Shown one piece after another: positions 20,878 to 32,700 of a DNA stretch of 64,000 nucleotides. The DNA is from Guillardia theta CCMP2712 (lineage: Eukaryota > Cryptophyceae > Pyrenomonadales > Geminigeraceae), in assembly GCF_000315625.1 (NCBI RefSeq), contig NW_005434649.1, positions 315,451 to 379,450 on the forward strand. The letters run 5' to 3'. A model generated the notes under the pieces. The model ran no database searches. It was not told the origin of the DNA and worked only from the letters and a program-made list of their open reading frames with translations. A program made the position numbers and the translations under genes. Within the stretch, counting starts at the first letter, position 1, and the number at the start of each line of letters is the position of its first letter.

Positions 20878-21420
20878 ATGATGTGTGGCTCAAAATTGGA
20901 TTGCCAGTTAGATCACTTAGCCGCAAAGTGCAACAGAACTCCTTCGAAAGTAAGTGTTGCCGACCTATACCTGTTTGAGGAGCTCAAGTTGCAATGTGGT
21001 GACCAGAAGGCAAAAGAATGGTTTTACTCGTGCAGTGACAGGAGCATGGATTTGAGCACAGACTATGCCTCAGTGAAGTCGATCACAAGGGAACAATCCG
21101 TACAATCTGTAGCAAAAGAGCAGGTGGAAATCAGCCTGGATATAAGCATTGCCGAAGACCATGAAATGAAGCCTGACGATGACATGTGTTTCGATTCTCA
21201 CGAGGACTTGTTTGCGAAGTTGAAATCGCACAGCTATTCGACATTACCCAACCTTACAAGCGATGATCAATACCATAGAAGCCGTTCGACTCCCAACCTC
21301 CGTCAGATCGGACGGCATGTAAACTACGATGACGTTGATTCAACTCAGTATCTCGGGCTCCTATTCACGTCTGAGGCAAACCTTGTGTTGGACAGACTTG
21401 AGAGCATCCACAATATGTAA
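20878..21420 (+). CDS. Member D of the two-motif family (180 aa)
   Basis: Single exon starting MMCGSKLDCQLDH. It has the clearest version of both motifs: VADLYLFEELKLQCGDQKAK followed by EWFYS near residues 27-51, and YLGLLFTSEANLVLDRLESI at the C-terminus. The linker is acidic in its first half and then carries two similar SYSTLPNL and SRSTPNLRQ segments, which look like phosphorylation or 14-3-3-type sites (inference). Divergent from member C. Function unknown. Confidence 0.8.
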   Translation: MMCGSKLDCQLDHLAAKCNRTPSKVSVADLYLFEELKLQCGDQKAKEWFYSCSDRSMDLSTDYASVKSITREQSVQSVAKEQVEISLDISIAEDHEMKPDDDMCFDSHEDLFAKLKSHSYSTLPNLTSDDQYHRSRSTPNLRQIGRHVNYDDVDSTQYLGLLFTSEANLVLDRLESIHNM

Positions 21421-21623
21421 AGGACAGAAGTACCACAGGAAATGGTTCTATCTCTATCTGGACTGGAGGGAGGAAGCCAGAGGACATGATTCTGTCTCTA
21501 TCGGGAGCGAGGAAGCCACTCTGATGGAGGGGGGTCGATGGCAACCATCTACTCAAAACTTTATAGTGCAAGTGAAGGATATAGACAATGTGAATGGGCG
21601 GCTGCTGTTAAAGATTTATTACA

Positions 21624-23044
21624 TTAATATCTCTGTTGTAAATGGTTTGAATACCTCAGAACCGTTGTCTCCTCTCTCACACGGGGCGAAGGGTGCAGGG
21701 TTGCGCTTCTGCTGCTCAGAAACAAGGAGTCTCTGCGAGAGAGCAGGGGAAGGGGGAGCGAGCGGCTCTGCGAACTTAGCACTCGCCCGTTCGTCTCCCT
21801 CCTCGTCATGTAGGGAGTCTTGAAGCCGTCTGCGTGTGGCTGCGAAGATCGGTTGCTACCGTACCAGCTGGTGGGTCTCAGGGAGCTGACGTCAGCTTTC
21901 TTGCGAGGCCTGTAGGTGTAGCGTCCTCTACGGCTGTAACCGATTTCGCGGCAAGCATTCTCAACGATCCCGTTGACGATCTCAGCAACGAGGAGCCTTG
22001 GGCTTAAGACCTCTGCCCGTGGATCATCCTGTAGCCTCGGGATGTCCTTCAACAAGAGAAGATGCGAGTACTTGTATTCGCCAAACTTGATCTCAGAAAT
22101 GACGTGGTCGAAGAAGATCCGGCATCTGTCTCCTAGGATCTTGACAATGGTTCCCTGTCTGAATTCTTTCCTCATAATCTTCCCCTTGCTCTTGTTGAGC
22201 TTGTGACAAGGGTAGAACAAGTGCGGAGAGATTATGACCTTCTGACCGATCGCCATGGACTCCTTCTTCAGGAGGATCGAGTCCAGCATGGCTCTCATCT
22301 TCATTCCCAACTCTTCGGCTTTCTGCCTTCCGAGAATCCCCCGAATCCGTTTCTGTATGAGAGTTGCTGCATTCTTCAGCATTCTAGTCTGCTCACCGAC
22401 AAATTTTCGATTGATGCAACTGCGCAGGAAGAAGATCTCGAGTGTCATCAAAGATTCTCTGTAGCTTATCAGTTTCCGCCTGATCAATTGCATCCGACAG
22501 AAAGCCTTGATGAAATTTATCGCATCCAACTGTTCCTCCGTTTCATCCACGTCCCAGGCCAACGCCCAGAAATCAGATTTTTGCGCTACGATGTTCTTCA
22601 TTCTGACCAAGTGCTTCACCCAAAAGTCGTACCTTTCTATCAAGTCGTGTAGACTTGGCATTTCGCCGTACCCCACGGATTTCTTCATCATCGACTTCTT
22701 CTTCACATGAGATGCCTTCGAATATCTTGAGGAGATCAAAAGGTCGTCGGGAGACCACTTGCTATTCTGCGACCCAGACACGGCTCGGTCGTACCAGTTT
22801 CTCAACGTTTGACGTAAAACATTTGCAGACATGCGAAGAAACAAACTTTTGAACACAGCCTCTCTGCTCCTGACATCAAGGTGTTACGCATAGCACAGGA
22901 AGACGATGTCATTTTCAACTCAACACACCTGAAATGCAAGATGCGTATCCACCTGAGCAACAACTTCTGCGCAAGGTAGACTTCTTTCTCTGTAAGCTTC
23001 ACTCTCAAGCTCAATATCACACTGATGGTACTTTTTTTTCTCAT
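21624..23044 (-). CDS. IQ-motif protein, two exons (about 453 aa)
   Basis: Exon 1 is 22929-23044 (EKEVYLAQKLLLRWIRILHF at its end) and exon 2 is 21624-22869. The 59 nt intron has GT-AG ends and a phase-2 junction that fits both sides. The protein is basic and helical. An IQ motif, AATLIQKRIRGILGRQKAEE, sits near residues 206-225, preceded by a second basic helix (FCRMQLIRRKLISYRESL). A beta-rich stretch RQGTIVKILGDRCRIFFDHV could be an SH3/Tudor-like fold. The last 80 residues are Ser/Arg-rich and disordered. IQ motifs bind calmodulin or myosin-light-chain-like proteins, so a Ca-responsive cytoskeletal or flagellar scaffold is likely (inference). The start Met at 23044 is the first visible; an upstream exon is possible. 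Confidence 0.65.
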
Positions 23045-24039
23045 TTCGTTCGTTCAGTCAAGTTAAATTTCAATTACATGGACAGTGGAGCCTTTCATCA
23101 AACTTCTTGCGTTGAGTGATACCGTCTTGTTGCACGGAAGGGGGGTTGGTGATCTTCATCCATTCCCACTACCTTTGAAACAGAAATCAATCGAGTGAAA
23201 ACACGTCATGGCAATCCTACTCTTCCTCTACAGTTTTCCTTTTTGACGCTGTTCACCTTGTCTCCTCCAGGCTCCCTTAACCTTTCCCATACACCTTGAA
23301 ATCCTGACCCTGTCCTTCGTTTGCTCCTTGTTCTGATTTGAAATGAATACGTTTTGGGGTTCTGCCGACCGTCTCTTGTTCAACGTTCTGACCTTGATGT
23401 TCAGATCTCTATCTTGCCCCACTCGTCGATCTCTCCTTCCTCTTCCTCCTCTCCTCTCACTCCCACCTTTCCGCTACCCACCCTCCTCCCATCGTCCAGC
23501 TTGCCGAACATCAAACTTGGTACCACCCCCACTCCAAGTCACATAGCCAACCCCCCACCCTATATATCAGGACCAACAAGACTGTCAACTAGGGTACTTT
23601 ATACTACCTGGGGTGCTCAAACGTTTGACAGCAAATCAACTTGACCTCACTTCGTTGTTCCGACGAGCCTCCCCCAACTGACGGACGCGAACTTCCGAGA
23701 ACTGAACTGACCGTGACTTGATCATCGGCGGCCTGGGCGGACTCGACGGCCCTGAGTCCGGGCCCCCGAACGTCCCCACCGTGACGGCTGAGGCTGACTC
23801 GGTCGGACTGCGGCCTCGATCGGACTGGCCGGCGCCCTTGCATCGCTGTACTGTCCGACTCGGCGCGCGGCGTCAGATCCTTTACTCGTCGGATCATCTC
23901 GCGTCGAAGAACTCCGCGGCCCCGGGGCCCAAGTTCAAGTTGTTTTTAGTTCAATACTTCACACTGACATTCACTACGCCGACAGGTCATGGTAGGGGCT
24001 TGAAGGCGCCCCCGTGACGGTCACGCACTCTAGCGGCGC
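23045..24039. other. Spacer with a GC-rich island
   Basis: 23380-23560 is pyrimidine-rich. 23690-23960 is a GC island with CGGCCCTGAGTCCGGGCCC, ACTCGGTCGGACTG and CCCCGGGGCCC words, like the islands near 8.6 and 42.7 kb. No gene is supported. Confidence 0.45.
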
Positions 24040-25835
24040 TCACAGCAGTTTGGCCTTGATGCATTCAGGATGAACGTAGTGAGCATCAACCACCTGCCAG
24101 TTGTCACTGTCGGCGTTTGCCATGCAACGGTCAAACGTTTCACACTCACGTTAAGCATGCGATCCTCTGGGTATCCGGCAGCAGCCTTGCACTCCTCAAA
24201 GAGCTTCGTGAGAGCTTCGATGTACCTGAGACAAGGAGAAGAGGTCAGCTGTCAAATGGTCAGAGCTCCTTGCACGTACTTCTTGTGGTACTCGTCGACC
24301 ATCTTGTCGGTGATCTCCTGTCCGGGCGAAGGCTTTGGCACCTTTATGGGATCTCCGATGGCGAGGCAGAGCGGCACGGGATGAGGAAGAGGCGTTCCCT
24401 GCACCAATGCTATCAGCCAAGAATGGAGGAGGAGGAGGAGGAGGAGGAGGAGGAGGAGGAGGAGGAGGAGGAGGAGAGGCATAAGGAAGAGAAGGGAACT
24501 TCACCCGCCATCCCCAGCAGACAGGGATCGAGCATTTGAAGTTCTTCTGCAGCCACTTGCGAAACCCTAGCAGGAGGAAGTCAGAAGCTAGAGCATTCAC
24601 TGGTCCATCGTAACCTCGGAGGAGAGACGTGTTTATATGGAACACGTTGGTGTTGTGGAAGCAGTATGTGGGCAGCAAGTCCGCCCCGTTCTGCAGCGCA
24701 AGCTTGACAAACCCTGGAACCACTCTCAACACGCAGCTGCAGGCAAGAAACAACGATACCTTTCCTCTCCTTGAGCACAACCGTGTCTTCATCGTTTCTG
24801 GCAAGGAGTACTTCGGCCTGGAGGACATTTCATCCCAGCTGCAAGATGCTCGCTGCGATTCGCACGCACCTCGCCCCCGACAACGATCCCCACGCTAGAG
24901 CCCTTGTTGAGGGTTCGCTTCAAGGCAGATCGAGAGACGTCGATGTGCCCAAAGATCATGAAAAGTTCTCTCACAAACGGAATGAAGTAGATGATTGAGG
25001 CTCCGGTAGAATGCACCTGCGGCCGCCTCCCTCAACAACCGATACGCATTCTGTCAGTTCAGATTCACCTTGTTGCGCAGGAAGGGAAAGCGGCGGTAAA
25101 GTGGATTCTTGTAGCTCGTGAACATCCAGGCAATCTGCCCAAGGGCGAAGATACCGTGCGGGTGCTGCCCTATAACGTATCTGTACGAGCACCATCAGCT
25201 ATGCCCTAGAGCGCAAGGAGCTGCGGTTATCACTTGGTGTCGTCCAGCTTCAGGTCATCGGGGATCAGGATCCTGTAGTTGTAGTATTCCATGCCGAAGA
25301 TATGTACGTCCAGCCCTCGGAACCAGGTCCATTCCATACTGCCTGACGCGGGATAGATCAAACCTCCGTCCTCCTCAAGAGCGTCACGTGCATGATACCA
25401 GTGATACGTGCTCGGCTAAAGTACACGTGAAGGGCATACGCGCCCAGCACAGGAACGCTGATCCATCGCGGGGTGACGTATGAGAAGACTCCAACCATGA
25501 TCAGTCCCTGCCGCCATCGTCATTCAAAGCTCCGCCATGGCACAAGGAGGAAAGAATGACCTGCTGGAACATGATGAGGGATCCATACAACGCTACCACG
25601 ACGTTCTTTGTCCATCTGAAGTGCTTCCAGATGTGTGTGCTGAACTACAAGGTCAGTTTGTGCCCAGTGGCAATGTTCAAGTGAGAATAGATGTCGGGGA
25701 ACAACAGCTGTCGCACCTGTAGATTTTGGCTGCCCGGCCACTCCTCAGAGCCACCTTCTCTTCTACCAGCCACTCTCCTGTATCGCTATTTGATCCATCT
25801 GAGGACATTCTGACGACGATAAATCCTGAGTGCAT
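24040..25835 (-). CDS. DGAT2: Diacylglycerol O-acyltransferase type 2 (DGAT2), 11 exons, 397 aa
   Basis: Transfers an acyl group from acyl-CoA to diacylglycerol, the last step of triacylglycerol synthesis, in the ER/lipid-droplet membrane. Exons (minus): 25717-25835, 25561-25639, 25427-25507, 25234-25373, 25069-25180, 24870-25016, 24760-24817, 24505-24713, 24280-24398, 24150-24225, 24040-24093; every junction is GT-AG and phase-consistent. Two N-terminal membrane helices (NVVVALYGSLIMF; VPVLGAYALH) precede the hallmark KYVIGQHPHGIFALG, with catalytic HPHG at residues 146-149. Then come IPFVRELFMIFGHIDVSRSA, VGIVVGGEAEVLLARNDEDT, KGFVKLALQNGADLLP and LAIGDPIKVPKP, in the family order, ending at the ER-type tail HPECIKAKLL. 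Length matches the family. Intron 8 carries an AGG/CCT microsatellite. The start could be the Met at 25808. An MGAT-type activity cannot be excluded from sequence. Confidence 0.93.
24425..24476 (+). repeat. (GGA)n microsatellite in DGAT2 intron 8
   Basis: About 17 GGA units on the plus strand, CCT on the coding strand, just upstream of the exon that begins at 24398. The placement matches the CCT tract at 254-306: a pyrimidine microsatellite in an intron on the sense strand. Confidence 0.9.
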
Positions 25836-26721
25836 TGTTATGATTCACTTGTGTGGGAAAGGCAGGTCTTCTTGCTCTGGTTCCGCTCCTATCCTTTTGC
25901 ACGTACTTGCCCACCTCAAGTGGTAGTTCTCTTCTACTGGCACTCGTTGATATGTTTCATTCACTATCATTTATCCTCACTGGAAAACTTGACATTCCAT
26001 TCCTCTGCTTCCTCCTCTTTCAAGAGCGCCCCTTGGTCAAGGAAGTCAACCTTCGTTCACTCGTATTTTCATCCTCCTGCAACCCCTGTCCTCTCGTCTC
26101 CTTCCACTCTCACTACCTCCTCTTCACATGCCCTCCCTTCCTCTGCCTTCCCCTTCACCCCCTTCTCTCCTTCTCTTCCCATCGCCGTCCATCTTTCGTT
26201 CGCTTCTCCTGTGATCCTGCCCGATGCTTTTGTGTGATGGCGTCTCTCCGTCCAGGCGGAAGATCTCCTCAAATTTTATAGGATATTGGTTTCCAGAACA
26301 TAACCAACTTACAATTCCATAAACTATTAAGTTAAATTTATTGGGAAATATTTTTCAGTTAGACCTGTAATATATCTTTTCTTCCGATCTATTGATTTGG
26401 NNNNNNNNNNNNNNNNNNNNNNNNNNNNNNNNNNNNNNNNNNNNNNNNNNNNNNNNNNNNNNNNNNNNNNNNNNNNNNNNNNNNNNNNNNNNNNNNNNNN
26501 GAGGAGGGAGGGAAGAGGGGAGGGACGTGAAGAAAGCAGGAGAAGGGAGAGGAGAGGAGTGGTGGGGGGGGGGCAGGATGCAGTAAGAGAGAAAATTGGT
26601 GTAGCAGTGATAATTCGCTGTCCGAATGCCCTGTATCTCAAGTAACACATGTACCATCTCCTTGTCTGCGAATGGCTACACAACCATGTCGGGAGAGGTC
26701 TTACCTTATCGTTTCATGCAG
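25836..26721. other. Pyrimidine-rich spacer and a 100-base assembly gap (26401-26500)
   Basis: 26020-26230 is C/T-rich like the introns of the following gene, so 5' exons of SPAG17 could lie here or in the gap. The N run is exactly 100 bases, the usual placeholder for a gap of unknown size. The frames that span the Ns are meaningless. Confidence 0.6.
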
Positions 26722-29700
26722 ATGCGATATTCATTCGCCGTCTCTGTGATGGCAGAGGATGGGGTCGATCTCTCCAGCCTGCGGGAGCTCATTGCTGGAG
26801 AATCGATCCGCGGCCTTTCCCTGCTCACGCGCGAGCAGGTTGAGATAGCAGACGATGACGCAGAAGCAGCAGCAAAGAGGGACGAGTGGAAGGAGAAGAA
26901 AGCCTCGGGCGAAATTGATGGAGAGGCGAGCATGCCACATGACATCTTCGGAGTTCTGCTGAGATCGATCCTAAAGCGCCCTGCTCCCGATCCCCCTCCT
27001 GACCCCCCTGAGAACGACGAGTCATCTGACATCCTGCTGCGCATCCCTCGGGGTCCAAGGAAGTTCGTCTTCAGCTTTGACATGCCGGCATCCGTGGAGG
27101 AAGCCAGAGAGCTCCCGTCTGACTGCGGGATCGACGCGATGATTCTTGTGAAGAAGGCCGACGCGCCAGCCGATGCAGGAGGAGGGGGGGGAGGGGAGAG
27201 GTTGTTTCATGAGCTGGAAAAGCTTGCAAGCGAGCAGAGACTGGACGGTCACAATCCAACAGCAGATTGTGCGTTCGAGATGGTCCTGTTTGCTGAATCG
27301 GCGGAGCAGCTGGTACAGAACATAGCAAGGTGTCTCATCAATGTAGTTAATGCTCGGATTGGGTACATGGACTGGATGGAGGACGTGAAAGTTGTGGAGA
27401 TGCGGCCAGTGAAGGTGGACAGAGACTGTTACGAGAAGGTGCTCGCCCACATACCCCATGAAAGTCTTTCCGTCTCCATCATCCTGGATGCTGTTCTACA
27501 ACAGGTTGCCTTCTCCTGCAACGATGGGGAGGGAGAGCAGGCGAAGGCGTTCAGGGTGAACGAGAAGAATCTTGGTCTGATCGCTGATGTGAACGACCTC
27601 CTGCAAGACATTCCTCATCGCAGCAAGGACGGGGAGCGCAGAGAAGAGGCAAAGGATGTTGTGCCTTGGAGGGACAGCCGGCTTGCTAGGGTAGAGAAGG
27701 GAAAGAAGAAACGAGTGTCGGCGGATGCCTTGCTGCAAGCTGAAGAGAAGGGGGGGCTCTTTCTCAAGGTTGCCGATCACTTCCACCTCCAAGAAGATCA
27801 GATCGCAGATCACCTCAGCCATGCTGTCCTCCCTCCCCACAAGACGAGCGAGGAGGCTCGTTTCCGCCTGCTCCTGCTCGAGTTCGAGGCCATGCTGGGG
27901 ATTCAGGAGGAGGAGGAGAAGGAAAGCAGAAAGATACGCAAGTTTAGATTCGTGGAAGAGCTGAGCAAGGAGATGATGCAACAGCAGGTATTCAGATCTT
28001 CTTCCTTGTCCTGCTCCTGCTCCTCCTTTACTTCCTGTTCCTCCACCATCACCGCCACCTCCTCCTCCTCCTCCTCCTTTCTTTGTTTCCCCTTCCTGTG
28101 TCTTCTTCCAGGGCCTGAATGCTCCTCGTGCTTCAGTTGGCAAACTCGCTGAGACAAGACGTCGAGCCTGATGTCCTCCTTCACCGCTATCCGCGCGAAG
28201 ATCTCCTCCTCGTTGCCTTCACCTCCTCCTGCCCCGCCAGTCGAAGGTCGACGCGATCATGGACGGCGAGCGCTGCTTGTCATCTCGGGTTCTGGCAGTG
28301 GATGCAGGTGAAGTTCATCCTATCATCCATCCATGTTCCTTCCTGCCCTTTCCTCATCCCCTTCCTCCCCCACGCACCCTTCCTCATTCTCCTCCTCCAC
28401 TCTATCAAGGGTCTCTGTCGTCTCGTTGAACCTCTTCTCCATCTCCTTTCATTGCACTCGCTCCTCTTTTCATTCGGGTTGTATCGTCACATCACAGCAT
28501 GCTTGATATATTTACTCTCGCCTTGTTCACATCCATGATCGCTGCGCTTCTCACTTTCAGACAGGCACGCAATCGTCTTCAAGCTTCGCATCTCAGGTCT
28601 GTCGCAATTGCAAGTCGTCGAGGAAGAAGGAAGGAGGAGGAAGCGAGAGGAGAAGGGGAAGGGGAAGGAGAGGGAGGCGAGAAGGAAGACAACGAGGAGG
28701 TCAATGCAGCGATCGAGAGCCTTCCTCTACCTGACAAGCCAAGTGTGATCTACGAGCTAGACGCGTCTCGGTCCTTGTTGTTTGACAGGCAGGACATTGT
28801 TCACATGATGAACGGGAGAACTGCTGTCCGGGGAGAAAAGAAAGGTTGCAAATACCTCCGTACGACGGTCGGGGAGCACAACATCCACATTGAGAGGATG
28901 GAGGAGCAGGAGCAGGAGGAGCAGCGATGCCTTCCGTGCTCGCTCAAGATTGTCTATGGTGATGACTGTTGCGTCTGGATCAGAAGGGAGGAGGAGGCGA
29001 TGCTGGTGGACGTGAGTTTTCGTGACGGTTTGTTCATCTCGTTTGTCAACGAGGAGAAGGTCGTTCAGTCCAGACCCCACACGTACCCTTCCACCGGCAC
29101 CATGTCCTGGAAGGGTCAGCACAGTCACAGTAGCGCCCTTCTGCATAGCCTTGAAGTGCACAGAGCTGGTTTTGTTGTACTCAAGTCGTGCGATGGGACT
29201 GCGGAGGTTGTGATGGAGGACGGGGTGAAGGGAAGGTACGGGGACACGGAGTGGCGCTGGACGACGATGGATGGTGATGTGGTCAGGCATAGAGCCGACA
29301 AGTTCGACAAGTTGGAGCCTGTCAAGGTCGGAGTGACGACTGACGTTGACAAGGGGCAGCGGGTGTGCTGGATGTCAGACGGGAGCTACGTGGTCTTATC
29401 TGAGACCTCGGCCGATGCTTGTCTGGTACATCACAGCAACGGTGTTGAGATCGAGAAGAAAAACCAGAGGCTGCATGCCCGATACCCGGAGTTTGCTGCC
29501 GTCTGTCAGGACCAGCAAGGGAGGACGGCTGACAGCCCCGACGGTACTCGGATCCACGTCAGCAGCGAGTTGATCGAGATCATCCGCAACGATGCGACGC
29601 TGCTGCGAGTGGACAAGTTGAGCATGAAGGGGAAGTTTGTGAAGCTGACGAGGGGGGGAGGGGCGGAGCAGGAGAAAGTGCCGAACTCGGTTGAGTTTGA

Positions 29701-32700
29701 CCTCTCCGCGGGCGCGATGAAGCAGGTGGACGAGTTTGGGGAGGAGTACGAGATCAGCATGGCGGGGGAGAGCAGGGAGGACGAGGATGACGATCGGACG
29801 AGGACTGTGCTCGATGTAGTCCGGCTGTTTGCGATGAGGAGGGACGGGTCGGGTTTCGAGCTGATGCACGAAGCGATAGCGCAACAGGATCTGCTGAACG
29901 CCAGGATGAGCAACCTGCTGGTGATCGAGGAGGAAGACTCCAAGGCAGGGTTCGGCAGCATCTGCACCATCATGCGGCCGAGAGGGAGGAAGGAGAGTGT
30001 GGGGGGACAGCAGTCGGAGATGAAGTTCTCCTGCATGTCCTCGCTCGATATTGACCTGTACCAAGATGAGTTTGTCCTCTGGCGTCAGTTCCAGTGCAGG
30101 GAGGAGGTTGAGAGAGAAGATCTGAACAAGTGGAGGGAGGCGATGGAGGCTGCGAGCGAGGTTGTCTTCCTGCGGGAGGGGACGGGAGGGGAGGCGGCAT
30201 CGTCGAGTGAGGAGATGAAGAACTTGCTGTCTGCAATAGCAGACCACAGGAAGTCGACATGTCAGTGCGAGCAGATAGAGCAATACGTGAGCCTCCTCCT
30301 CCTTGCCCTCCTACACTCCTCCTTCCCTCCTCCCCTCCTCCTCCCCTCCTACTTCCCTCTTCTCTTCCTCCTTCTCTCTCCTCCTTGCCTTCCGCCTCCC
30401 TCCTGCTTTCCTCCTCCCGCCCTCCTTCTCTCTCCTCCTTCTCTCTCCTCCTTCTCTCTCCGCCCATGTCCCGATCATCATCTCGACCTCACCCTCCTCT
30501 CCTCGCTTCTCTCCTACTCCTTCTGTCCCCCTTCCCGCCCCTTCTCCTTTCTCCCATCTGTCCTCTTCTACAACCTGATCCGCTCCTTCCCCGCAGGTTC
30601 GCGAGAAGATGGCTCTCTTCGCTGAGCACAGGCACCTCCATGACCCGCTCTTCCCCGTCGTTACCGCTCCCCCTGCCGTCTTTCCCAAGTCAAGCTTCCG
30701 CGGTGTTATGAAGCCGTCGGATCCAAGTGAGGAATCAGGAAGACAGCAGGGGAGAAGGGGAGGAGGAGAGCTGGAAGGCTGAGAGGAGAGAGGAGAAGAA
30801 AGGAGAGCAGAGTGGAGAGGAGAGGAGAGGAGAGGAGAGGAGAGGAGAGGAGGGGAGAGGATCGAGAGTGTGCCAGGGATCTGGGAAAAGTTTGAATGGG
30901 AGGAAGAGGAGGCTGTGAAATGCTGTGAGGTTGGGAAGCAAAACGCTCACGGAGAGGAGAGAGAAACTTTCAGGGTAGTCACTTTGTTCCTGCCAGGCAT
31001 CCTTCGACCGAACTATTTCTCCTCGGAGGAGGGCAACAAGTTCCTGGACAGCCTCGGGCCAGCGGGAAGAAAGGTCAAGGACCCTGATTTCCTCTGACGT
31101 CAAACCATAATCGATCGCCTGCTGCTTTTGCTTCTGCCTTCTGTTTGCCTCGCTTTCGTCTTTGATCCATCGGAGCTCTGCCTCCTCCTGTCCTTGCTGC
31201 CCATCGTTCTTGCTACGTGTTGCTTTCCCCTGCTGTCCTGCTCCTTGCTCCTCTTCCTACTTCCCATGCCTTCCTGAACTCTCCTCCTCTCCTCCTCCTC
31301 TTTTGTCAACCCCCAACCTCACACTCGTCGACAGAAAATCGTCAAGGAGAAACGATCGTGGAGAAGGGAGAGGTAGGAACAAGAGAAAACCTGCGCGCCT
31401 TCACCCTCTGACCTCCGTTGCTTCTCCCAGCACGGAGGAGGAGATAGCTGAAGGGGACGAGGAGGGCGAGGAGAACAATCACTTCGAGGTTGTCCACGAC
31501 GACGAGCAGCGATCAAACACTGCAGATTCCTTTCGCGTCAACCAGGTGATTACACGCTCTTGTCCTCCCGATTCAAACCTCCTTCCTCTCCCGCTCCTCC
31601 TCCTCTTCCTCCTCCCCTCTCCCTTTCCTCCTCCCTTTCCTCTTCCCCTCCCTCCTCCCCTCTCCATTTCCTCTTCCCCTTCCTCCTCCCCTCCCTCCTC
31701 CCCTCCATCCCCTCCTCTTCCAAGCTCATAAAGCATCGCCTATTCCTCTGCCTCCTCTGCCTCCCCTGACTGGTTTGCAGCTTCCTACCTCAGGCATGCA
31801 CTCCATGCCTGCGATTATGCAGCAGGAATCGAGCTCATTCAGCGAGCCTTTCAGCAGGAGGGTGAGAACAAGTGACAGTCCACCCTCTCCTCTCCTCTCC
31901 CCTCCCCTCCCCTCCCCTCCTCTCCTCTCCTCTCCTCTCCTCTCCTCTCCTCTCCTCTCCTCTCCTCTCCTTCCTCCTCCCCTCCTCACCAGCAACTTCT
32001 CAATCCTTCATGACTTGTTTCTGTTTGTTCGTCTTTCCTTCCCTCACGTCTCTCAAGGTGAAGACCAACTATCACCTCAAACATCTTCGTCCTGCTCACT
32101 ACGACATCTTGAACCGCCCGCGCAAGCATCCCATCCCCGACATGACTCGGCACGAGGCGGACGCAACAGTGGTGCGGCTCCATGTGTGCTCGCATGCCGA
32201 CGGGTCTGCTGACTGGAGACGAGCAGAACGAGCAGTACGCGGTCCACGAGCTGCCGGTGAAGCGACGAACCCACACGTCATCAGTGCTGCAGAAGGTTGG
32301 AAGCAGCAAGAGGGGGAGGGGAAGGGGCTGGAGGAGGTGGAGGTGGTGGCGGCGGTGCTGATGCTGGTGATGGTGATGGTGATGGTGATGGTGTTGACGA
32401 ATGGACAAAGGCGATGTTGGATGCCGCGCGCGCGAGTCAAGACATCACGCTCGACGACATGATGACCGAGGCGTCGCTGACGAGGGTGTTTCGCCTCCGT
32501 CCTAGACGAGCAAACTTCGGCCAGCTTGAGATCGGGAAGGTGACGAGGAGGAGGAGGAGGAGGAGGAGGAGGAGGAGGAGGAGGTAATAACAGAGAGACA
32601 GGTCTACAGGTTCAAACTCGTTCTTTCAAACATCGGGGTAGAGCTGGCAAGATATCGAATCCGACAGGCAAGTGACGATCGTCTGTACGGCTGCTGACCT

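Noticed and set aside
24196-24482. Poly-Pro / poly-Leu frames at the GGA microsatellite
   Set aside because: The tract lies in a DGAT2 intron; the flanking exons join in phase without it.
25374-25426. An apparent frameshift in DGAT2 between membrane helix 2 and the EDGGLIYP segment
   Set aside because: A 53 nt GT-AG intron, phase 0, restores the frame.
26392-26683. Frames running through the N stretch
   Set aside because: They are produced by undefined bases in the assembly gap.
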